A stretch of DNA of 62,038 nt from a virus, in the IMG/VR virus record IMGVR_UViG_3300020207_000023, positions 1-62,038 of that record. One strand, 5' to 3'. Made by a program: the position numbers and the translations under genes. A model generated the notes under the pieces. That model saw only the letters and a list, made by a program, of their open reading frames with translations, searched no databases and was not told the DNA's origin. This document shows positions 37,150-44,966 of the stretch, in pieces; position 1 is the first letter of the stretch, and each line of letters begins with the position of its first letter.

Positions 37150-37416
37150 CTAGGCGTCGTAACCAGCTTCCACAGTTGGAAGCACATCAAAGTCGGCAAG
37201 CGAAATGTCAAGCCAACAGGTTTCCCCCATTGCATTAAACGCAATCTGACAACGCATCTCAACATCGTTGTGCAACATTGTGTGGATAATGGGGTATTTG
37301 AAAGTATCGTCAAGTGCATCAAGAAACTTACGCTTCAGAGTGCGGTTTGCCTTACGGCGAATAGCACGGTCGTTAAGGGTAACGAAGTGCTCTTTGGTTA
37401 GGTATGGAACATCCAT
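37150..37416 (-). CDS. Small early protein
   Basis: Eighty-eight residues (YLTKEHFVTLNDRAIRRKAN, then an acidic C-terminus). AGAAGGGG before the ATG and a promoter-like pair upstream. 21 bp before the DUF932 gene. Not recognised. Confidence 0.5.
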   Translation of the reverse strand: MDVPYLTKEHFVTLNDRAIRRKANRTLKRKFLDALDDTFKYPIIHTMLHNDVEMRCQIAFNAMGETCWLDISLADFDVLPTVEAGYDA

Positions 37417-37455
37417 GTAATTAGCCCCTTCTATGGCTGGTTGGTTTATGCTTAT

Positions 37456-37484
37456 ATTAAATAAGTGTAGCAGTTGGATGTAAA
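37456..37484 (-). promoter_or_regulatory. Sigma70-like promoter before 37150..37416
   Basis: On the minus strand TTTACA (37484-37479) and TTTAAT (37461-37456) are separated by 17 bp, 40 bp before the ATG. TTTACA also occurs upstream of other leftward genes (near 20270 and 21351). It would start the DUF932 transcript. Confidence 0.5.
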
Positions 37485-37515
37485 CCGCTAATAGGTCAAC
37501 CTGACAATTTAATAC

Positions 37516-39033
37516 TCACGCAGGAATTTGATAACCACGGCTGAACATGGGATGCACCAAATGTAAATGTTGTAGAGCGCGAGTAAGACCCACATAAAAC
37601 ACGCGAGCTTCATCAAAATGTTCGTTTTCAAACTTACGCCACATAGAATAGGAACGACGCATAGTGTCAGTGAGAACCATAACATTATCTGCTTGAGCTC
37701 CCTTTGCTGAGTGAATCGTTGAGATTCGGATGCGAGGCTCTTGTGTTAAGGATTCACCTTTGCGTAGACAGGCTTTAATGTAACGCTTATCTTTATCCGA
37801 TATTTTGCCCAACCCTTCATCCCAAGGGAGGCTGTGTAGTAATCCGTGGAAGTCCAGCAGATCTTGTAATCCATAACGCTGGTCTGGCTGTCCTTTACTA
37901 AAGGTTTTGTGTCCATACTCAACCTGTGTGCCTAACAACATCTGGCTATAAACAGTTCGCACCTGTTCAGCCGTTAGCATACCACCATCGCGTAGGTTTT
38001 CCCAAAGCCTAACTGATTCAAGAACTTTACCATCAATTGATTTACTGCCATTGTAGATATATAAATGTCCACGGCGGCGCACTTCTTCCTCAATCTGCTT
38101 TGCACCTCGTGTAGTGCGGCTGAGTAACAGCCAGTCACCTTCGGACATATTAACTTCTTCGGAGTGACGATGCCAATGGACAAACCCATCCTCATCCCGT
38201 GGGTTGAATTGTTTGGGTCTGCGATCAACGACGCGCTGAATTACTTTTTGGCTAAGTGCATGATGCAGGGCGGGTATCCTGTAACTTTGGTTCAGCACAG
38301 TGACACTGCCTTCAAGTCCTATGAAGTAGTCTACATCTGCACCCGCATAACGGAATATGGCTTGGTCGTCATCGCCAGCTACAAACATCTCTTTGCAGTT
38401 GGCTTGTAATAGATGTACCATTTTCCACTGCAATGGTGACAGGTCTTGCGCCTCATCAATGAACACCACCTCCAGTTTCGGTGCTAACTGACGGTAACAA
38501 AACTGCTCTAGCATATCTGTGTAGTCGAACAGTTGGTATCTATCCTTCCATGCCTTTAACCCCCTGTCTACGTAATCAACCCTAGCCCAGTCGGTTTTAA
38601 GCGGCACTGTAGAGGCATTGTAAACGCCACGCAGAGGCTGTTGCTGTATGCGAGCTATGTTAATCAGCTCAAGGAATTTATCGCCGTATCCAAAATCTTT
38701 ATACGGACCTTGGTCGGTGAGTCCTGAATTAAAGAAACCACCGATTTTTAACCAATCACCAATTTCAGTAAACTTATCCGATGTGAGAATTTGGTTATGG
38801 TTAATGCCCATCTGCATAAAGGCAAGGCTGTGAAGGGTGCGGAAGAAAGGTAAGTCGCGCCTGTGCAGTTTAAACTTTTCACAAGCACGGTCTATAGCTT
38901 CACTAGCGGCACGGCGAGTAAAGCCAAAGTAACCTATACGATCTGGTGCGACACCTTTGCTAAGATACTCTTCGACCTTGTTTAGGAGGTAGGTTGTTTT
39001 CCCTGTTCCTGGAGGTCCGAGTATAATATTCAT
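37516..39033 (-). CDS. UvrD/Rep-type SF1 helicase
   Basis: 505 residues. Walker A ILGPPGTGKTTYL at the N-terminus, motif Ia-like FGFTRRAASEAI, Walker B VVFIDEAQDLSP, motif III VAGDDDQAIFRYAGA, motif V ISTIHSAKGAQADNVMVLTD and motif VI YVGLTRALQHLHL. All helicase motifs are intact. It likely unwinds DNA at the phage fork or in recombination. Its start overlaps the primase stop by one base. Confidence 0.9.
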   Translation of the reverse strand: MNIILGPPGTGKTTYLLNKVEEYLSKGVAPDRIGYFGFTRRAASEAIDRACEKFKLHRRDLPFFRTLHSLAFMQMGINHNQILTSDKFTEIGDWLKIGGFFNSGLTDQGPYKDFGYGDKFLELINIARIQQQPLRGVYNASTVPLKTDWARVDYVDRGLKAWKDRYQLFDYTDMLEQFCYRQLAPKLEVVFIDEAQDLSPLQWKMVHLLQANCKEMFVAGDDDQAIFRYAGADVDYFIGLEGSVTVLNQSYRIPALHHALSQKVIQRVVDRRPKQFNPRDEDGFVHWHRHSEEVNMSEGDWLLLSRTTRGAKQIEEEVRRRGHLYIYNGSKSIDGKVLESVRLWENLRDGGMLTAEQVRTVYSQMLLGTQVEYGHKTFSKGQPDQRYGLQDLLDFHGLLHSLPWDEGLGKISDKDKRYIKACLRKGESLTQEPRIRISTIHSAKGAQADNVMVLTDTMRRSYSMWRKFENEHFDEARVFYVGLTRALQHLHLVHPMFSRGYQIPA

Positions 39034-40547
39034 TAGATGATGTCTTCGTGTGTAGGCAACTCTGGCAGTGTCAATGGTTCGTCATTAGATGCAAAAAACT
39101 CTTGTGGTAATGACCACACATGAATCCCTTTGCCCTTTACACGCCAAAACATTTTTTCTGCTTCCATTCCCTGTAGCCGTAAGGTTATCTTGTTTGAAGT
39201 GTAGTGGTTGAAGTCGTTAACGGTCAGATGCTTTTTAATATCCTTGACTTGGAAGAATACTTTGCCCTCATCCCATACGGCTACGCCCTGCAATATGTCT
39301 TCACGGTCTGTACCTTTTGCTCTATCGGTGCAGAACTGCGACAACAAGTCTTCAAACTCGCCTTTAATTGTAGCATCAGGTGGCACTTCGACAATGGTTA
39401 AATTATCAAGCAGTAATTGTATCCGTGTTTGCCATGCTCTTTGGCTTACTGCGATAGGCAATTTATTGATTTGCGCTACACAATCTTTTTGGAATCGTGT
39501 CTGGCTAATCAACCCGTCTGTGCTTAATTCAACACGCTGACCATCTACATCTAGTATCCAAATAGGTGGATCGCCATCAATCTTTGTAAGGCTAGACATC
39601 TGGTTTTGCACACCAGCCGGACCAACGCCAAACTTGCGAGTAACGCATATATCCTTATTACAAAAAGGTTTGATAGGTTGATCGTCACATTTGTAATAAT
39701 AATCCTTGCGTTGTAACTGTTTGATAACCGCGCCAACCTCAGTATGACTAAGCGGCGGGTGCAAATACTCGACATTGTAACGCTGTATCAAGGCTTCCCA
39801 ATTATCAGGGTCAAACATTCGGGCATACACACCCAAGTTAAAGAGAGCATTGTTTCGTGAGCCTTCGCCAAAGCCCTGTTGACAAAGCTCATTCAAACAT
39901 GGTGGACCATCTTTTAACTTAGGTTCTGGCTCGGATATACGGTAAGCCGTAAAGTCTTCAGGCTTTATCAAGTAGCGTGTGGCTTTAGTCACAAACTCTT
40001 CAGGTGTCATAAGTTCACCCTTAAAGTCGTATACCGACCGCGTACTGAGGTCGCCCTTAAAGTAAGGCATATTCAAACCATTACCTGTATCACCACGGTC
40101 TACAAGAATGGTTGATTGTTTAGGAAATATCTCACCTTCGGCGTGGCCTAATGAAGCCGCCAGCTCGGTAAGTTTGGATTGCACAAACTCAGCTTTGAGT
40201 GCATCCGTGAAGAAGAAATAAATATGTGCGCCGCCAGATTTACTACGGCCTACCCATCCAACGATCTTAGCATCTTTGAGTTTTTTGACGAGTGCCTTAT
40301 GGTCTACATCGTATGTATCAATATCAATCGCACCCCACTTACAAAGGTTATCATCCCGGATAGGGATAATGCCTAGCCCTTGCTTACCATCTAGGTGCTG
40401 TTGCCAAAGTTCTTCAGTTGGTGGCTGTTTTATGATTTTGTAAACGCCAAGCCGCTTGCCATCACTGCGCTGTTCGTCAGGATTAAACACGCCATGCGCT
40501 CGTTTGTTACCATCAAATAGCTTTAGAAATTTCTCTGCTAAAGACAT
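39033..40547 (-). CDS. Archaeo-eukaryotic-type (AEP) primase
   Basis: 504 residues. The primase core shows WGAIDIDTYD with D75 and D77, then RSKSGGAHIYFFF with H108 in the S-G-x-H motif, and LVDRGDTGNGLNMPYF. A Cys-rich segment (YYKCDDQPIKPFCNKDICV, about 290-310) suggests a zinc site. No helicase domain is fused; the C-terminal 200 residues are of unknown fold. It primes replication with the adjacent SF1 helicase, polymerase and SSB candidate. Confidence 0.75.
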   Translation of the reverse strand: MSLAEKFLKLFDGNKRAHGVFNPDEQRSDGKRLGVYKIIKQPPTEELWQQHLDGKQGLGIIPIRDDNLCKWGAIDIDTYDVDHKALVKKLKDAKIVGWVGRSKSGGAHIYFFFTDALKAEFVQSKLTELAASLGHAEGEIFPKQSTILVDRGDTGNGLNMPYFKGDLSTRSVYDFKGELMTPEEFVTKATRYLIKPEDFTAYRISEPEPKLKDGPPCLNELCQQGFGEGSRNNALFNLGVYARMFDPDNWEALIQRYNVEYLHPPLSHTEVGAVIKQLQRKDYYYKCDDQPIKPFCNKDICVTRKFGVGPAGVQNQMSSLTKIDGDPPIWILDVDGQRVELSTDGLISQTRFQKDCVAQINKLPIAVSQRAWQTRIQLLLDNLTIVEVPPDATIKGEFEDLLSQFCTDRAKGTDREDILQGVAVWDEGKVFFQVKDIKKHLTVNDFNHYTSNKITLRLQGMEAEKMFWRVKGKGIHVWSLPQEFFASNDEPLTLPELPTHEDII

Positions 40548-40664
40548 ATCTTACTCCAGTATAAAAGGGTGGGGACAGGGCATAGCAACTATAGATGATT
40601 TACCTTCCACGTCACTAGCCCCGCCCCCGAGCAACCGTAGGGCGATCAACCCCCACAGTTGAAC

Positions 40665-41474
40665 TTAGAACGGCACATCGTCATCATCTTGCTGTGACTG
40701 TTGTGCAGGGGCTTGAGTTTGCTCTGGGGCTTGCTCTTTAACCTCTACCTCACCAGACTTAACAGACTTAGCGAACGCGACTGCCATTTCAAACACGGCT
40801 TTATCACCAGCATTAGAAAGGTCAATCGGACCGACTTTGTTAATGTCCCAGCCAAACCAATTACCTTTATCATTGCTTTCAGCAACGGTAGACAGTTGGT
40901 ATTTGTGTGACATCATTGGCAAAGTGTACGGACCGTTTTTGCCTTCTGCTGTAAGTGACTGCATTTGTGTAACCCACTTGCGAGCTTTCTTCAGCTGTGT
41001 GCTAGACATAGTAATCAAGCAACGCTGTGGACCATCTTCATCAAGCAGGATTACAAAGAACTGAGCGGTGTTGGTCAGGATATTGCCGTTAGGCAGGATA
41101 TCTTCACCGCGCTCATTTTTAGTGGTAGTGTTAACGATAGCATCGTCAGGCTGGTAAGAACCATAATATCCACCGCCCTTTTCACGCGGAGCCCACTCAA
41201 CATAACGGCGATTGTAATAGCACGGCACAACCGCGATACCCTTTTCACCATCGTATGCTTTATTGGCTACAGTATTAAAGATCATGCCAGCTTCAGCACC
41301 CTCAACATACGCACCATCACGCTTATTAACCTGTGGGCTAAGTTGTGCAAGGATACGCAGAAAGGGGATAGCCATATCCTCTGAACTGGTTTCCTCAAAA
41401 CCCAGACCACCAAGGTCTTCGAACTGTGCTACTGCAAGAGCAGTGGCTTCCTTTTTTGCTACTTCAGTTGCCAT
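40665..41474 (-). CDS. Single-strand DNA-binding protein candidate
   Basis: 269 residues ending in the acidic tip DDDDVPF after a Gln-rich linker, the classic arrangement of SSB C-terminal tails that recruit partner enzymes. The body has IPFLRILAQLSPQVNKRDGA, VVPCYYNRRYVEWAP and YQLSTVAESNDKGNWFGWDI. It lies between primase and other replication genes. The fold is not a standard OB domain by eye, so this is function by analogy. Confidence 0.6.
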   Translation of the reverse strand: MATEVAKKEATALAVAQFEDLGGLGFEETSSEDMAIPFLRILAQLSPQVNKRDGAYVEGAEAGMIFNTVANKAYDGEKGIAVVPCYYNRRYVEWAPREKGGGYYGSYQPDDAIVNTTTKNERGEDILPNGNILTNTAQFFVILLDEDGPQRCLITMSSTQLKKARKWVTQMQSLTAEGKNGPYTLPMMSHKYQLSTVAESNDKGNWFGWDINKVGPIDLSNAGDKAVFEMAVAFAKSVKSGEVEVKEQAPEQTQAPAQQSQQDDDDVPF

Positions 41475-41476
41475 AT

Positions 41477-42022
41477 TTACCTCCTAGTAATCTTGGCTCT
41501 TTGCCCCACGAATATACCCAACAGGTCATACGGCAAATTTTCACCTTTTTCTACCTGTTCCTTTACAAAAGACTTGAGTGTCATGGGTTCAACCCAAGTT
41601 TTTGTTTGAGTTGCCATACCGCGCTGTTCCAGCTCGGCAAGCAAATCTTTTGCGAGGTTATCCTCACCACGACCAAAAGCCGCAGTAACATGATTCTTAA
41701 TTAGCGAACCATGCCCCGCTTCAGTAAGCCAACTAAAGGCTTCCTCAGCACGGTCTTTAGCAATGCTGGCACTGTAATAAGGTGCGACCTTAATTTCACT
41801 GCCATCATCCATTTTTAGCTCAGACATACCATGCTCATCCATTGCCGCTGGGAGTAAATCCTCAGCAATTTTGCGATGGTCGCGCTTGGCGTCTTTGAGC
41901 TCTTGCTCAAGATCAGCGATCCGTTGTTCCAACATAACTTGTTGTTTACATAGGTTACTTATAGTGCTGATACCTGATTGATTAATGCTGGTTAGGTCTC
42001 CAGCCACACTTTCAAAGTCCAT
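41477..42022 (-). CDS. Coiled-coil replication-region protein
   Basis: 181 residues. Residues 25-60 form a predicted coiled coil (LEQRIADLEQELKDAKRDHR); then MSELKMDDGSEIKVAPYYS and HGSLIKNHVTAAFGRGEDN. It is 2 bp upstream of the SSB candidate. Proteins of this design accompany SSB-like genes in related phages; function unknown. Confidence 0.6.
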   Translation of the reverse strand: MDFESVAGDLTSINQSGISTISNLCKQQVMLEQRIADLEQELKDAKRDHRKIAEDLLPAAMDEHGMSELKMDDGSEIKVAPYYSASIAKDRAEEAFSWLTEAGHGSLIKNHVTAAFGRGEDNLAKDLLAELEQRGMATQTKTWVEPMTLKSFVKEQVEKGENLPYDLLGIFVGQRAKITRR

Positions 42023-42345
42023 TAGGCAGACTCCTTCCTATGGTATAGATCTACTACCAACGGATAGTAACGTTCCTCTAGCCTGTCCCACTTTAATGCT
42101 TTGAACTTACCACTGTTTCTACGCGCCGCTTCAGCACAGGCAATGCCTATACATAAAGGGTCGCCTGAGAGCAGTAGGTAGTCGTCATCATTAAAGTGAC
42201 GCAAGCCACGATGAATGCGCCTAACTGTTGGCTGAGTGCTAAAAGAAACCTGTTCCTTGGCCGGAACAAGTATTTGCAGGTCACCGAAGGCAACTGCATC
42301 TGTGATATCTCTACCACGCACTTCTTGTGTAATGTAGACTGTCAC
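42022..42345 (-). CDS. First gene of the leftward replication operon, unknown
   Basis: 107 residues (VYITQEVRGRDITDAVAFGD, DDDYLLLSGDPLCIGIACAE, KFKALKWDRLEERYYPLVVD). The sequence type is familiar from marine phage replication modules but unnamed. The promoter should lie in 42346-42480, where the repeated 72 bp element and AT-rich DNA are. Stop and next start overlap by one base. Confidence 0.6.
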   Translation of the reverse strand: MTVYITQEVRGRDITDAVAFGDLQILVPAKEQVSFSTQPTVRRIHRGLRHFNDDDYLLLSGDPLCIGIACAEAARRNSGKFKALKWDRLEERYYPLVVDLYHRKESA

Positions 42346-42406
42346 GGCTTTCTACTCCGCTTTGCTTTCTACGCTGGGCGGGATTGCCCAACACAATTAC
42401 CATACG

Positions 42407-42477
42407 CTTTTATATATAGTAGTAAAATAAAAAAGTTATCATACTGGTCTATCCGATATTTTAATATCTGATATCTG
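42407..42477 (-). repeat. 72 bp intergenic element, copy 2 (71 bp)
   Basis: Minus-strand copy of 22588..22659: CAGATATC, AATATC and the exact 15 bp TACTATATATAAAAG at its end (42421-42407). It lies between the divergently oriented SNF2 helicase gene and the leftward replication operon. As a promoter it would fire leftward into 42022..42345; as an origin it would be in the classic divergent, AT-rich spot. Confidence 0.7.
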
Positions 42478-42484
42478 ATATCTG
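42464..42484. repeat. Three tandem 7 bp iterons
   Basis: ATATCTG occurs three times head to tail (42464-42470, 42471-42477, 42478-42484). They sit in AT-rich DNA at the edge of the 72 bp element. Tandem short iterons beside replication genes are typical of initiator-binding sites, so this is the best origin candidate in the window. Confidence 0.6.
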
Positions 42485-42607
42485 GGAATTGTTAATTTAC
42501 AAACGCTTACTTTGACTGGTCGCGCGGATAAAAACAAGACGCAAAAAGTGTAGTCAAGATTTTGGTTTGGGTGCTATTATACAAAGTACCCATTAGAAAG
42601 CGGTGTT

Positions 42608-44044
42608 ATGCGTTATAAATTTAAGTTTCAACCCTACCAGCATCAGCTGGAAGCACTGAAAAAGTCTTGGAACAAAACCGAGTTTGCCTATTTCATGGAT
42701 ATGGGAACAGGCAAATCTAAAGTGCTTATTGATAATATGTGCGTCCTGTATGACCGTGGCGAAATTACCGCCGCGCTTATTGTCGCACCCAAAGGTGTGT
42801 ATAGAAACTGGGAGCAAGGCGAACTGCCCACGCACATTCCTGACCATGTTATGTATGACACGGTGCTGTGGAATCCTAGCCAAACAAAAACACAGCTTGA
42901 AAAGCAAAAGACATTGTTTTTCCCAGATGATAACCTCAAGATTTTTGTTATGAATGTTGAGGCGTTCAGCACTAAAAAGGGCTGTGAAATAGCCGAGCGG
43001 TTTTTGCAAGCGCACAGCGCACTCATGGCTGTAGATGAAAGCACTACCATAAAAAGCAAGGATGCCAAGCGCACCAAGAACATTGTGAAAATTGGTAAGT
43101 CGGCCAGATACAGGCGTATCCTAACAGGCTCGCCAGTAACCAAAAGCCCTATGGATTTATACACACAATGTGAGTTCCTTGATTCGTGGTTGCTAGGCCA
43201 TAGTAGCTACTTTAGCTTCCAATACGAGTACGCTGTCGTGCAACGCCGTAGTATGGGAGCGCACAGTTTCAATCAGGTTGTGGGCTACCGTAACCTTGAT
43301 AAACTCAACGGCATACTGGAAAACTTCAGCTTCCGTGTTAAGAAAGAAGACTGTTTAGATTTGCCTGATAAAGTGTATATCAAGCGAGCAGTCGAGCTTA
43401 CAGATGAGCAGAAATCAGTTTACAGTAGCCTCAAAACATTTGCCCTAGCCATGCTGGAAGAAGGCTCGGTAACTACCGATACAATACTGACACAGCTATT
43501 ACGGCTACAACAGGTTTGTTCAGGCCATGTAAAATTAGATGATGGCGAAATGAAAACCTTTAACTCAGCCAAACTGCCCGAACTTATGTCTGTCCTTGAA
43601 GAAGTTGATGGCAAGGTTATCATATGGGCTAACTTCACACACGACATTAAGAACATCGAGCAAGCTATTGCAAAAGCATACGGCGAGCAAAGTGTAGCTA
43701 CATACTATGGGGAAACCGAGAGTGATGAGCGACAGGCCATTGTCAACCGTTTCCAAGACCCCAACGACCCACTTATGTATTTCGTAGGGCAACCACGGAC
43801 AGGTGGTTATGGCTTAACACTGACAGAAGCTAAGACTGTGGTGTATTACAGCAATAACTTTGACCTTGAAATACGGTTACAAAGTGAGGATAGAGCGCAC
43901 CGTATCGGGCAAACTAGCAAAGTAACATACATTGATATTGTAGCGGAAGACACAGTCGACGAGCGTATCTTGAAAGCCCTGCGGAACAAAATCAATATAG
44001 CAAGTCAAGTCCTTGCAGAAGACTTCAGGGACTGGATTGTTTAA
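42608..44044 (+). CDS. SNF2/SF2-type helicase
   Basis: 478 residues, the only rightward gene I support. FKFQPYQHQLEAL, Walker A MDMGTGKSKVL (31-40), motif II AVDEST, motif III LTGSPVTKSP, and motifs V-VI YGLTLTEAKTV and SEDRAHRIGQT show a complete SNF2 core. No extra domain is attached. Such phage proteins are thought to remodel or unwind DNA in replication or recombination. Its stop overlaps the convergent 44041..44517 by 4 bp with no terminator. Confidence 0.9.
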   Translation: MRYKFKFQPYQHQLEALKKSWNKTEFAYFMDMGTGKSKVLIDNMCVLYDRGEITAALIVAPKGVYRNWEQGELPTHIPDHVMYDTVLWNPSQTKTQLEKQKTLFFPDDNLKIFVMNVEAFSTKKGCEIAERFLQAHSALMAVDESTTIKSKDAKRTKNIVKIGKSARYRRILTGSPVTKSPMDLYTQCEFLDSWLLGHSSYFSFQYEYAVVQRRSMGAHSFNQVVGYRNLDKLNGILENFSFRVKKEDCLDLPDKVYIKRAVELTDEQKSVYSSLKTFALAMLEEGSVTTDTILTQLLRLQQVCSGHVKLDDGEMKTFNSAKLPELMSVLEEVDGKVIIWANFTHDIKNIEQAIAKAYGEQSVATYYGETESDERQAIVNRFQDPNDPLMYFVGQPRTGGYGLTLTEAKTVVYYSNNFDLEIRLQSEDRAHRIGQTSKVTYIDIVAEDTVDERILKALRNKINIASQVLAEDFRDWIV

Positions 44045-44517
44045 ATCCTGCCCTTTTGCCTCATTAGCCATATAAACCATATGAAAAGGCCTATCGTTAA
44101 TACACCAAGCAGTATGATAGCGCATATCTCTAAAAACTTTTGTCGACGTTCTCTTTGACGATAAATGGTTTCCTGACGCTCTTTACGCACACGAGCTTCT
44201 GTTTTGATAAGGTCATCCCAAGCCTGTTGACCCATAGTGTATTGGATAAACGTGCGTAGCTCTTCCCTCTGTTGCTGAGCTTTGCGTTTAGCCGCAAAGA
44301 TTTCCATAGCTTCTTGCTCAACCGTTTTACTGGCTACGAGCTTTTTGAATATTGGAGGGTTTTTAGCCTCTTTTTCAGCTTGGTCAAGATCCGATAAAGC
44401 ACCCATCCAGCGACTTACATCACCAATCATGGATTCAATATCGCGGCCTACTGATATCCCTTTCTTGATAACAGCAAAAGCTGATGAGGCAGTGGCTAGT
44501 GCTGTTACAGGATCCAT
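44041..44517 (-). CDS. Membrane-anchored protein next to lysozyme
   Basis: 158 residues. Start MDPVTALATASSAFAVIKKG, a long charged coiled-coil-like middle (MEIFAAKRKAQQQREELRTF), and one C-terminal transmembrane segment (EICAIILLGVLTIGLFIWFI) ending RQKGRI. This protein type is regular in marine podovirus-like phages. Position after the lysozyme hints at a lysis or virion role. One base overlap with the lysozyme start. Confidence 0.6.
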   Translation of the reverse strand: MDPVTALATASSAFAVIKKGISVGRDIESMIGDVSRWMGALSDLDQAEKEAKNPPIFKKLVASKTVEQEAMEIFAAKRKAQQQREELRTFIQYTMGQQAWDDLIKTEARVRKERQETIYRQRERRQKFLEICAIILLGVLTIGLFIWFIWLMRQKGRI

Positions 44518-44966
44518 TAGGTTTCCCCAATAGCTCGCATACGATTTACCAACCGTTGTGCTCTATTAGTGACTTGCTGATACCAACGGGAATCAACCAT
44601 CTCATCAGCCGCTTTATTCCAATCACGAGCATCTACTCCTGCTTTCATACCTTTGAACTGACTAAGGCGGGGGTAGCCCATATTGAACATCATATTTGCA
44701 ATGATCAATCGCGCTTCTTCCGGAAGCTCTTCATAATCTTCGTAGAGTTTATCGCATTCAGATAATACAATATCGATATCTTTATTAAATGCTTGTACCA
44801 CTCTATCTTCGCTGACAGGCGTCCCGACTGGTGCTCCATGCTCCGGATCATCATCCCTAACAAGGTGGCCGATACCAAAAGTAGGATAACCCAAATGATC
44901 CAAGTATATCTCATACTTGCACCCTTCGTCTTCTTCTATTTCTTTTCTGAGTTGCTCTAGGTTCAT
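44517..44966 (-). CDS. Lysozyme, T4 type (GH24)
   Basis: 149 residues. Catalytic triad spacing matches T4 lysozyme: E14 (EEDEGC), D23 and T29 (YLDHLGYPTFGIGHL), with 9 and 6 residues between. C-terminal helices (ARLIIANMMFNMGYPRLSQF) fit the family. No signal peptide is seen, so it should need a holin such as 13411..13806. It starts by ATGA overlap with the last virion gene, so it may also be linked to virion proteins. Confidence 0.9.
   Translation of the reverse strand: MNLEQLRKEIEEDEGCKYEIYLDHLGYPTFGIGHLVRDDDPEHGAPVGTPVSEDRVVQAFNKDIDIVLSECDKLYEDYEELPEEARLIIANMMFNMGYPRLSQFKGMKAGVDARDWNKAADEMVDSRWYQQVTNRAQRLVNRMRAIGET

Noticed and set aside
42449-42484. CRISPR-like repeats
   Set aside because: The repeats are 7 bp, directly tandem and without spacers.
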